Below, in pieces: positions 31,530 to 42,100 of a DNA stretch of 64,000 bases. How positions within the stretch are numbered: position 1 is the stretch's first letter; every line of letters begins with the position of its first letter. Source of the stretch: Chiridota heheva (taxonomy: Eukaryota > Echinodermata > Holothuroidea > Apodida > Chiridotidae); contig JAIGNY010003274.1 of NCBI GenBank assembly GCA_020152595.1, forward strand, positions 334,501-398,500, read 5' to 3'. The notes beneath the pieces were generated by a model that was given only the letters and a program-made list of their open reading frames with translations, had not been told where the DNA came from and ran no database searches. A program made the translations under genes and the position numbers.

Positions 31530-31600
31530 AGAGACTGGTCAGCTCAATTGGTAAAACTCAGGCTTTCCAGCTGGAAGGTCGCGGGTTCCCCCGGCAGGTC
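31530..31600 (+). ncRNA. tRNA-like head (SINE or decayed tRNA)
   Basis: GGTCAGCTCAATTGGTAAAAC resembles a tRNA D arm with its A box; GGCTTTCCAGCTGGAAGGTC is in anticodon-arm position; GTCGCGGGTTC is in T-arm position. The acceptor stem is not convincing and the B box runs directly into a tandem array, so I do not call a functional tRNA. Confidence 0.5.
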
Positions 31601-32372
31601 GCGGGTCCAATCCACTGGCAGGTCGCGAGTCCAATTTCCCGGCAGGTCACGAGTCCAATTCCCTGGCAGGTCGCGGGTCCAATCCCCCGGCATGTCGCGG
31701 GTCCAATCCCCCGGAGGTTGCGGGTCCAATCCCCCGGCAGGTCACGTGTCCAAACCCCTGGCAGGTCTCAAACCCCTGGCAGGTCCAATCCCTTGGCAGA
31801 TTTCCGGTCCAATTCCCCCCCGGCAGGTTGCGGGTTCAATTCCCCCGGCAGGTCGCGGGTGCAATCCCCTGGCAGGCGGCAGGTCCAATATCCCGGCAGG
31901 TCGCGGGTCCAATCCCCCGGCAGGTCGCTGGTCCAATCCCCTGGCAGGTCGCGGGCCAATCCCCCGGCAGGTCGCGGGTCCAATCCCCCGGCAGGTCCAA
32001 TGTCGGCAGGTCCAATGTCCCGCAGGTCGCGGGTACAATCCCCCGGCAGGTTGCGGGTCCAATCCCCCAGCATGTCGTGGGTCCAATCCCCCGGCAGGTC
32101 GCTGGATTCAGTCGCCCAGCAGGTCGTGGGTCCAATCCCACGGCAGGTCGCGGGTTCACTTCCCGGCAGGTCGTGGGTCTAATCCCACGGCAGGTCGCGG
32201 GTTCAGTCCCCCAGCAGGTCATGGATCTAATCCCACGGTTGGTAGCGGGTTGTCCCCCGGCAGGTCGTGGGTCCAATCCCACGGCAGGTCGCGGGTTTAG
32301 TCCCCCGGCAGGTCGTGGGTCCAATCCCCCGGCAGATCGCGGGTCCAATCCCCCGGCAGGTCGCGGGTTCAG
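31574..32372. repeat. 24-bp array grown from a tRNA T arm/B box, about 33 copies
   Basis: The unit is GGCAGGTCGCGGGTCCAATC plus CCCC, with variants carrying GGGTTCAATCCC. Each unit resembles an internal Pol III promoter B box (GGTTCGANNCC) at one or two mismatches. The first unit is the T arm of the tRNA-like sequence just upstream. The 24-bp period leaves frames open on both strands. Confidence 0.9.
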
Positions 32373-32379
32373 TCATACC

Positions 32380-33425
32380 AAAGACTGCCCTCTCGCTTGT
32401 TGCTCAACATAAGGGATGAAAGTATGCTTGTGTGCCCTTTGCTGCCTTGTTCTATTTTAAGTGCTTTGAGAATGCAACCTGCACTATATAAGAACACAGT
32501 ACTATTTGTAGGGGTTGAGGTTGGCAGCAGAGTTCAGATAGGAAGGAACTCTCGTCATTCCTACCGAATTGGCCCAAATTTTTCCAAACACTAGCCAATA
32601 TTTTCCGAAAACTGACCAAAATTTTCCAAAACTGGCCAAAATTCTACGAAACTAGCTAAAATTTCCCGAGAATAAAGTAAGTTATACCTAAATGAAGGAC
32701 ATTTCCCAAAAATTAAGGAAATTTTCCGAAAATTGGGGATTTACTGATTAGCAGAATTAATGCTCTATTATGATTATGTAAAGCTAGCACAAGCTCTACA
32801 GATTTACATACTGCTAGAAAAGTATTTTCAATTATGATTTAATTCTAATCTTCAGATATTGTAAATGTAATTTTGCAGCTATAACTGATCAAAATTGGAG
32901 AAGCTTTGTACAGGCAGTGGTGTAGGAAGAGATTTGACATGGGGAGGGTGGGGAGATTTTGCTTCTACCCCAAGAAAACTATTTCTTATCACAGTAATAC
33001 TTTTTGTAAAAGGTGGGAGTCTGGGTTGAGGATTGATAATATTTTTGAAAATGTTGGCAACTTTTCCTGAAAATGAAACAAAAGTTCCAAAAATAAAGAA
33101 AATTTCATGAAAATGAAGGACTCCTGAAAATTAAAGGAGATTTAGCCAAAATCAGAGATTCGGGACAAGCGATGCCATGGAATCTGACTCTTCAAAATCA
33201 TTTGTCATCATTATGGGGCCAAAATGGTACTTTGCCCCCTGGCTCCTACGCCACTGCCAAGCAAAGGTCTCTGGATGGCTATACAAAGGATTATTTGATT
33301 GTTTACTGAAAGGCGTATAAACTTCTTGTCTTCAGATATTGAAAACCACCATTCAAAAGATACAAAGTCAGAAAAAAAGTGTGGGCAAGTAACCCCTTCC
33401 CCCCCCCCCTCCCCCTCCCTCTTCA
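32380..33425. other. Intergenic, no gene seen
   Basis: Contains short degenerate repeats of the type TTTTCCGAAAACTGGCCAAA (32580-32740) and a C-rich run near 33395. Confidence 0.5.
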
Positions 33426-33429
33426 AATC

Positions 33430-33715
33430 CCACCTATGGTCTGAAGGTTCAATAGTCTGAAAGAAAAGGCCCAATAGTCCAAGGTTCCATAGACCAAAGG
33501 TTCAATAGTCCAAAGGCCCAATAGTCTAAAGATTGAATAGTCCCAAGCTAACCCTAACCTTCAAACTATTAAACCTTCTACTTCGGACTAATGAACCTTT
33601 GGACTATTGAACCTTTAGACTTTTGGACTATTGAACCTTTGGACTATTGAACCTTCGGACTACCAGGTCTTCAGACTAATGGACCTTTATTTTGGATGAT
33701 TTAACCTTCGAATTT
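33430..33715. repeat. Head-to-head inverted minisatellite
   Basis: Units like AGGTTCAATAGTCCAAAG run from 33443 to 33545, followed after a short spacer (holding CTAACCCTAACC) by the complement TTTGGACTATTGAACC from about 33560 to 33700. The arms are complementary and could fold into a long hairpin. Confidence 0.8.
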
Positions 33716-35733
33716 TTGGACCAGTGGGAGGACACTCAATAAACGGTCACAATATAACTTATAGTTTAAACTACAAGTTTACACTTTAAATTATGACAAA
33801 TCAAATGTTTTGAAATTTATATGCATGTGCAAAAGGGACGATGCATGAAAAGAAATATGGCTAAAATCATTTTGTGTAATTTGTATATTTCTCAAATTTC
33901 AAGGCTCTCAAACTGCATTCTACAATCTACTGCTAAATATGGGTCAAGGTTATAATAATATCCAATTTCCTGTCCATCTGCTCTCTGCCCTAACTCTCAC
34001 ACCTAATTTGTTAACACCCTCTTGGCACATTTGACTCCAGATTGTCGCGGTGCAATTAAACATCAACAAACCAAACCTGTTCAATATACCTAACTTCTTC
34101 CATTAAAAATGTGCGGGGAAGGACCTAAAAACAATCATAAGCTAAGGTGACCAATTTTCTACTTGTCCCATTCTGAGGTCACAAAATATTGCATAATTTG
34201 TGCTAATCAAATTTTAAAATATTTTCAAAAGGATAATTTGTAAACTGATTTTGATGGGACGTCTTGCTGTGTGCCTGGTTTGTAGTATATTTCAACATTC
34301 ATTTAAAGGTCTACGGACACCTAGAGATTTTTAGCCCACAAGAAAGAGCATTAAATTAAAAATGCAAGTCTTTAAATCTTTATAGCACATTATAACTTTT
34401 ATGTAATTCTTTATATTTCCTTCCTAAATTTCAATTCCTAAAAATGATGACAGTCTATTCCTGCTATGGTTAAGGGTATGGTCAACACTTAAAGATGTTT
34501 CGTTAAAATTCCTTCATAAAGCAATATCTTTCCTTAGGAGAAATGGTCCGTCAATCATTCACTGCTAAATGCACAAATTGCCTCAGGCACATGATACACA
34601 GCTATTTTTATCACAAGTTTGGAAAAAGAAAATTCTCCCACTAAGACATCTAACATGGTAAGTGATTTCAATGACAAAAGTTCCCTGTATATTTAGCACT
34701 GGATTTCTATAATCTTATACACACAAATAACCTTGGACTACTTGGCTGTGGTGTGCATGGGAATGACAGACAAACATTCATTGTTTGAGTGGAAACACAG
34801 TACACTGAACAGGAAGTCGGGTTGGTAATTGTAATACCTGAGTTTTCAGGATAAACTCGGGTGTCGGGTGCAGGTAGGCTTAAAGAGAAACTTTTCAGCA
34901 TGTTTCCATTTTTCAGAAATGTGTTACTGACAATCAAAAAAATAAAATAAAAGGTTTACATAAGGAAATGGGAACTTGCACTCTGTCATACATCACAAAA
35001 GGAACTTGAAAGAGGAAAAGAAATATCATTAGTAAGACACTGCTTAAAAATTTGGCCTGCAATTTTGAAGCAACAAATTAACCACATTTCACAAAATTAA
35101 CTTTGCATCATAACATTGAGGTATAAATAGTTCTATACTCATAGTTCATTACACCTTTTCCCCAGCAGCAAAGACAAACAATGCCAGCATTGATTACGGT
35201 TGCTACTTATATTACAAAGGAATGCCATTATATTCAGATGTGTGTCACTAAAAATACCATGTAACATCAGTGATACCATGTATCATCTAGTTGTTATCTT
35301 GAAGGAGCCTTGGAGAGGTGAAACTGTATACAGTTTTGTGGTTTGGGAAACACAGAAATATATAACTTTTTCTTCAACCTGCCCTGCTCCATTTGAGGGC
35401 AGGTTGAGATATTCCTGGTTTTAACCAGAGCTATTTCTAATGTGCATATTTTGGCCTGAAAATTCAAAATGGTCAATTTTAATGATTTGGTTGAAACATT
35501 TTGCTATTTTCATCATTTTTCATTGATTTTAAAGCAATTTAGCATAAGTTGCTGCTATACATCCACACTGATGCATACACAAAATGATATATTGTCAACA
35601 TACGGAGAGGTTTTGAAGTATAAACCTAATTCTATACCTCCTAACCTGTTAGGGGTGTGGATCAAAAAGTGTCAAAACCTCCTTGTATGTTGGGCAGTAT
35701 TTCACTTTCCGATGCATTCACATGGATGAATTT
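33716..35733. other. Convergent intergenic region and GEN1 3' side
   Basis: No ORF with family resemblance. One copy of GAGAAATGGTCC(G/A)TCAATCATTCA near 34540 belongs to the dispersed element whose end forms the 46-bp array at 61150. The GEN1 3' UTR must lie just left of 35734. Confidence 0.5.
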
Positions 35734-38700
35734 CTATTCAAGCTCCATAGACTTCAGTATGCTTCTATTTCTGCAGCTCCTATGCTTCAGTCTGTCCATG
35801 AGAGACACTGGACTCGAAACACACACACTTTCTTGGTCCTTAACTCTCTTTTCATGAATATTTATAGGCAGAAAAACTGCTTCTGGTTGGCTGTCGTCAA
35901 TAGAATCATCTCTGCAAATGTTTTGCTCATGCAAGATCTCTGTAAACACTTTTGATTCACTGCGAATATCTAAATAATTAGAATGTTCTGAAAGGGATCT
36001 GTTATCCTCATTAGTGCTCGTCTCATGAATATTTATAGGCAGAAAAAATGCTTCTGATTGGCTGTCGTCAATAGAATCATCTATGCAAATGTTCTGCTCA
36101 TGCTCTGTAACTTTTGATTCACAGCGAATATCTAAATAATTGGAATGTTCTGAAAGTGACCTGTAACCTGAATCCTCATTGGTGCTTGCCTCATGAATAT
36201 TCATGACTTTGTCCCCAACAAATGCAACCGTGGCATCTCTATTGTGGTTCCTGTTGTATTTCAGTTTACTGACGTTAATATTTTCCTTATTAGAAAGTTC
36301 AGCTTCAGATCTCTTCTCCATGCTCTCAGACAATGAACCCCTTTGTAAATGTACACACTTCTTTTGCAAATTTGTACTCTCTTTCAAAACCTGGTATGAA
36401 AAATCCCTGTTGACAATCGTTGAGCAAATTGCCCCAGTTTGCGCTGGTTTTTCTTGACTCGACACAAGTGTAACATTTGGAGTGAAAGCTCTTCTCATTT
36501 TAAAGTCTGCTTGACGAGGAGAAAGATTTTGATACGGCGAAGTGCTTCCGCCGATAAATGATTTAAAATCATTGAAAAGATGACTTGCTTTCAACGAAAA
36601 ATCGATGTCCTGGAAGTCACTTGTATTGTGACATTCTCCGGCATAGAGTTCCTGGAAGTCACTTGTATTGTGACATTCTCCAGCATGGAGTTCCTGAAAA
36701 TCACTTGTAGTGTGACATTCTCCGGGGTGGAGTTCTGTCAAGTTACATTCAGCTATGAATGGTTCTAAACGTGAGTTTTGCGAAGGGTTTGTTAGTGTAC
36801 TTTTCTCTTCTTGAGAAACACACAGGGTGGGACTAATCTCCAAATTATTAAGTTTCCTATCCAGATTTACTTCATGATTACAAGAGTCCAAATTATCAAG
36901 TTTCCTATCCTGATTATCAAATTCTTTTCCAATGTCAAAAGTTCCATCGTGCTTATCACGTAACCTAAATTCAATATCAAAATTCCTCTCCTGGCAGATA
37001 TTTCTCAAGTTATCTGGGTGTGTCTCCAACTTATAAAGTTTTCCTCCCAAACTACTAGGATTTCTTTCCCTGTGATCAGTTTCCAGATTATCAGCTTTTG
37101 CTTCCATATTTCTCAGAATTCTTTCCTCCCCTTGTGACCCTACTTCCAAACTATCTGGTTCTCTCGCGAAACCACGAATTCCTTTCACGCCATTTACAGT
37201 TCGTTCGGAAGATTCACTATAACGTCCTTGTGTCCGAGTATGTTCTGTTGGGGTATCAGCACACAATTGATCCAAACTGGAAAACAGAAAACTGGTTTTG
37301 AGCGAAAAATTGATATCTCTGTGAATGGACTGGTTGGGACTTTCCACAGAAAGTGATGCATCTTGGGTAATTTCAGTACAGTTGCTCGGCTGGCCAGAAA
37401 GTGGTGTTTCGCAAAATGACAAAAAATGGCTGGAATTTTGTGATATTTTGAATGAGGATTGTTCAGGCGTATTCACGTTGATGGTTTTGGTACTTCGAGT
37501 TTCTGCTGAGAAGTCAGAGCTCCGAAATCTCCGTCTTAACAAAGTTTTATGTAAATTATCCGATTTGAGGTCACTTTTGGAGTTGGCGTTTACAGATGCA
37601 CTGACTGAATTTTCTTGATCGGATTTCTTAGGTTGGCTTACATCATGGAAGTGTCTCGTAGCAATCTCTCCTTTCATTGATGTATAATTGAGGGGGTGTG
37701 ATGCTGTTTCATCTACAGAATGTGAGGATACTGGACTGGCAATCTCTCTTGGTAGGCATGAAGCACCACTGTTGGTATGCCTACCATTAATATCCCTACC
37801 ATTGGTATCTCTACCATTGGTATCCCTACCATTGGTATGCTTACCATTGGTATGCCTACCATTGGTATCCATACTTATAGTATTGTTACCATTGGTATGC
37901 CTATTAGTGGTATCCATAGCATTAGTATCGTTACCACTGGTATGTCTATTGGTATCCGTATCATTAGTATCATTACCATTGGTTTGCCTTTTAGTGGTAT
38001 TCATAACGTTAGTATCCTTATCATTGGTATGCCTTTCATTAGTATCCACACCATTAGTATCTATACCATTGATGTCCATACCATTGGTACCCAATGGTGT
38101 CACACTGGTGACATCGGTTGGTTTCAATAATGTTCTGCTCATGTTCATACTTAGGGTATCCACATCAAAGAGAGATGGTTGACCCCATGTTGTCATGTTT
38201 GGGGTACAACCGGCCGAATGACAATCCTTAGTCTTGACCACCAGTTGTGGCCAGTGGTGGCCAGCTAATATTTCCTCAGTTTCTATCCTTGATGGGTCAC
38301 GGTCACCTCGACTCAACAACCCAGATCTACTTTTTCCCGAAGACTTCAAATCAAACTGATTTTTCTGGGATTGTTCTTCGGATATAAACATTTTTGTATT
38401 ATCTTCTTGAAACGATATATCTGGCGTGGTCAGATCAATTACCTCAGGTGTCGTGCATCTCCCAACAAGTCTGCTGTCTTATCATAATCACAACCACTAC
38501 GCGTAACCTCCATGATAGTTTCTGTAAAAGCACCCTCATGGATGGATTTATGTTTTCTTCAACCTTAAATGTTGATTCATACCCAGAAAGCGCGCTAGGT
38601 TCTGACCCCGTACGATCACTTTTTCCTAAAGGTTCCAAACTTATCTCTCTATACTTTCTCACAAAACCACCATTTTCACAATTTGATACCAAACTGGTCT

Positions 38701-39198
38701 CTCCTTGCTTTCTTAAACTCTGTACACAACCACCCTTTTCCCCCTCCTCGTGATCTAAAGCTGTTATCACCTCCACAAGCACCTCTACTTCCTTCCCTCT
38801 CCTGCTTCTTCAGTCCTTTTTTAAAATCTGACGAATTTGATTGCAGTCGTAGTCTTTCCATAAGTGGAAGAACATCGCAAGAATCTTCTACCGCCTCACA
38901 CGTTTTTCGCTCCTCATCATCAAGTTTCATATATTGTGTCGATAAATCCTGTTCCGCCATTTTCTGTCTGGAAAGATGCCTTTGTTCAGCTATGGGCGTG
39001 TCCACAAGAAAAAATGACAGTGAGCTTCTTTTGGTCACCGCTGTCTTTTTTGCAGCTTTGAAGGTTTTTGCCAGTTTTTCAATCCGTCCAATGAGAAGTC
39101 TTTCTTCGCCCTCTTTCTGAATATTGTGGCCATCTCTAGCTCCATGAGATGAGGGCGCTTTAGACTTTCTATTCTTTTCTTTGGAAGTAATTTGAGCA
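35734..39198 (-). CDS. GEN1: GEN1 last exon: long disordered tail, frame breaks near its start
   Basis: Acceptor GAAGAG (phase 2 entry, [16 protein letters not shown]). The first frame runs to about 38795, where coding-like text moves one frame over ([20 protein letters not shown]). It returns to the first frame at about 38555 ([20 protein letters not shown]), and at about 38447 shifts into the 885-codon open frame ([18 protein letters not shown]...). The tail ends [14 protein letters not shown]...KSMELE, comparable to the SPLPLRQRLKLR end of vertebrate GEN1; an internal echo is [11 protein letters not shown]. The tail is Asn/Ser/Thr/Glu-rich, with three internal tandem repeats and no folded domain I recognise. 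The long intact frame argues for a live gene. Confidence 0.88.
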
Positions 39199-42100
39199 CT
39201 CTTCATTGAGTTAATGAAAGGTCATCGTCCTTTGAACATTCATCACCATTATGCAAATCCTGTATGTTTGTATGATGTTTTGTACTCACAAAACTGGAGA
39301 ATCAGTCTCTTGGGAGCTGACGGTCAAATCTCCAAGCTGATTGGCTAGCTTGTCTAGACATGGTGTCTCCCTCTCTTGAGATGCTTCCTCAATGTCTTGC
39401 TTTATTTTCCTGTTCTTCGTCTTCCGTCCTGTTTAGAATTGAGATAAAAAGTAAATTGAAACCGATTGTATATGTATGGAGGCAGCAGAGCTGGAAAAAA
39501 GATCTAAAGTTTTGACGGTTATAACTGCGGGGAAAAAAAGGAACTGCAGGACGTTTTTGTTTTGTTTTTAATAAAAAAACTTAATTTCTTGTGTAGTCAA
39601 CAGTATATGGTAAATATGTGCTCTAAAAACATTCCCCGTGTAATTGTGCAATGAATAGTAAAAACGAAAAGAGGGCCCCAAGTGTGATTTGCGCTTGGTA
39701 AAAAATAGTAGCTCCATTCATCATGGTGGTAAGTGAGGAAAGCATATAAAAAAGTATTTACTACAGTAATATAATTTCTGTCACATTTTTATGGGGAGAT
39801 TTTTGACACCTTTATTCACAACAGTGGGAGGCGGCAACCAAAAATGGGACAGGAAGTAGACTTTTACTCTTCTAACTTGAATAGCTGGGGCTGGTTGGTT
39901 AATGAGATTTGTCCACATGTCAACAGCAAAGGTTAGGCCTGGAAAAAAAGGGAGGGGGGAAAAGTGGTTTGTTTGCCCTTTCCTGTGGACAATTGTAAGA
40001 GAGGGGTGGGTGGAATTTTTTTATTTTCTTTGGCTCCCTCAGGATTTAGTATCATGAAATAAAAATAAATAAAATAAAATAAAACACTTCACATTTTTTT
40101 TCAAATTGTTGGTTCCTTTTATTTTGCTCAGTTTTTATATCTCACTGATGCTTTTTGTATCAATTGGGATTTTTTTTTTCCTTGAATGGCGCACTCGTTA
40201 CAAACAGGCGGACATGGTATTCTCAAGGTTTTGTGGGTGGTGGGCTACATTTTCTCTTCAGTAGCAGCAACAGACAAAAGTGGTTACCATGCCATTTTGT
40301 AGAGATTTATACGAAGCGTAGGGATTTTTGAAAATTACATAAAAACATTTTTGTTTGTTTTAAAGTTTAGTTTTAATAGGGGCGGTAGAAGAGGGCAGCT
40401 GACGAGGGGTGGTGGGGGAGGGGTGGCAGGCGAGGGTCGGTGGAGGGGCAGCTGAGGAGGGGTGGTGGAAGAGGGCGGTGGATGAGGGGGTGGAGGAGAA
40501 GGGCAAACAAACAATCTTTTTTTAGGCTGTATTTTGGCCAGAGAGGTAAATTATTTCACACTATAACAAAGGAACAAAAGGTGGGTTCAAAGAGAGGCTC
40601 AATGAAGAGGTGTAGAATGACTTGTGGGGAGCCACAATTAAGGTGAAAGTTTTTTGTTACCCCTACTCCTGGGGTAGGGGGTCAAATGATTTGGATGTAG
40701 TTCATTTGACAAATGAAGGAGAGATGTTATGAGAGGCAAACAAAAGATGCATTCAAAGAGAGGCTCAATGAAGAGGTTAAGAGTTCCCCTGGGTAGAGTT
40801 GTTATTTTGCATACTTTTTAAAGGTATATTCCCGTGAATTTTCATTTTAACGTATATGGTCAATTCCGTGTGTCGGGTCTTATGATTCAGAGAATTTCTG
40901 AACTTCAGAATAATTTCTCTCAAATAGTAACTCTTATTATCCCAATGCAGTACCACCCCTAGGTATACTTTATAAGCTTCTACTTAACTCAGATGGAAAG
41001 GGTCAGACAAATGCTACAACAGATAAGACTGTGGTGAGCAAACATGTGTGACGGGAGTTACATAAAAACAGACAAAGGTTTTTCAAATTTGATGAATACA
41101 TGTAAAACTGTGAAGTTAAATGCAATACAAAGAAGATCAACGACATCCTTGATTTTAGGAATTATGTAAATTAAAGTACATTATTTATCAGAATAGGCAC
41201 TTATTCCATGTAAGTCTTGTTTTAGGTACTAAAATCATTGAAAATTCAGTACAGTGCAGTGTGTGAACATTATAGTGTGGTGTGACCACACCTTCCAGAA
41301 CATGGTGTTCGTAACCATCATTCTTTTTAACACGTAACAGGTGTTACAGTGGCAATTCCCCAAACCATATAATCAGCGCATCTAGCAGTCTAAAAACCAT
41401 TTAAGTACTTACCACAAGGTTTTAATGGGTAGAACTATAAATTCATGTTTTTGTAAAATTTCATACAGTTTTGTCAATTTTTCCCCCACCCCAGGTGGGC
41501 GGGGGAAAAACGTGACTGAAATTAGAACATTTATATTATTATACAATATATCTATTATATTATATTCAGTTATAAATATTACATGTAGGCCATTATGTTC
41601 GGATGAGTGGTCGATAACATCACAGGATTTCTCGCAATCGATAAGGAAAATTGAAAACCTGAAATGACGTTACCAGCACTGCGGAGTTTACTTTTTAATA
41701 TATTTATGGGACGATAGATTTCCTTTAATGTATAAGCCTTTACTAACCCTTCTTGGATATCTTGTCCTCCTCTCCTAGCATGAATGCTTGCACCATCTGA
41801 GGGTACAGGCTCTCAAACAAATCCAACCTTTCTATGGTACAGACAGTCCCAGAGTCATCACCCTCCAATTTCCACTTTTCTGTTGGAAACAAAAAATCAA
41901 TGAGAAAGATCAAGTTAAAGGATAAGGTCGGTGGTTAATTAAAGCTAAATCCATCCAACCATTAGGCTCATTGAGCCGGTGCTTATCCCCAAGTTCCATG
42001 GCGCAAGCGGATGAGAATACATGACTCCTCCTGGACTGGACGGGATGCCAGTCCATCACAGATTAACTCCCAGTAGTGCTGGTACTCATTTTACAGCTGA

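Larger units (their letters stand above)
39430..41747. other. GEN1 intron
   Basis: Non-coding. It holds a G-rich tract (40380-40505), a dispersed repeat (40560-40790) and a lone family-B MITE end near 40826; otherwise nothing is recognised. Confidence 0.55.

Noticed and set aside
31530-31600. Functional tRNA gene
   Set aside because: D arm and T arm are recognisable but the acceptor stem does not close and the T arm continues into an array.
31523-32412. ORFs of up to 250 codons rich in GRSRVQ or PAGRGSNP, resembling low-complexity collagen-like protein
   Set aside because: Products of a 24-bp unit open on both strands; the unit is a tRNA-like T-arm array.
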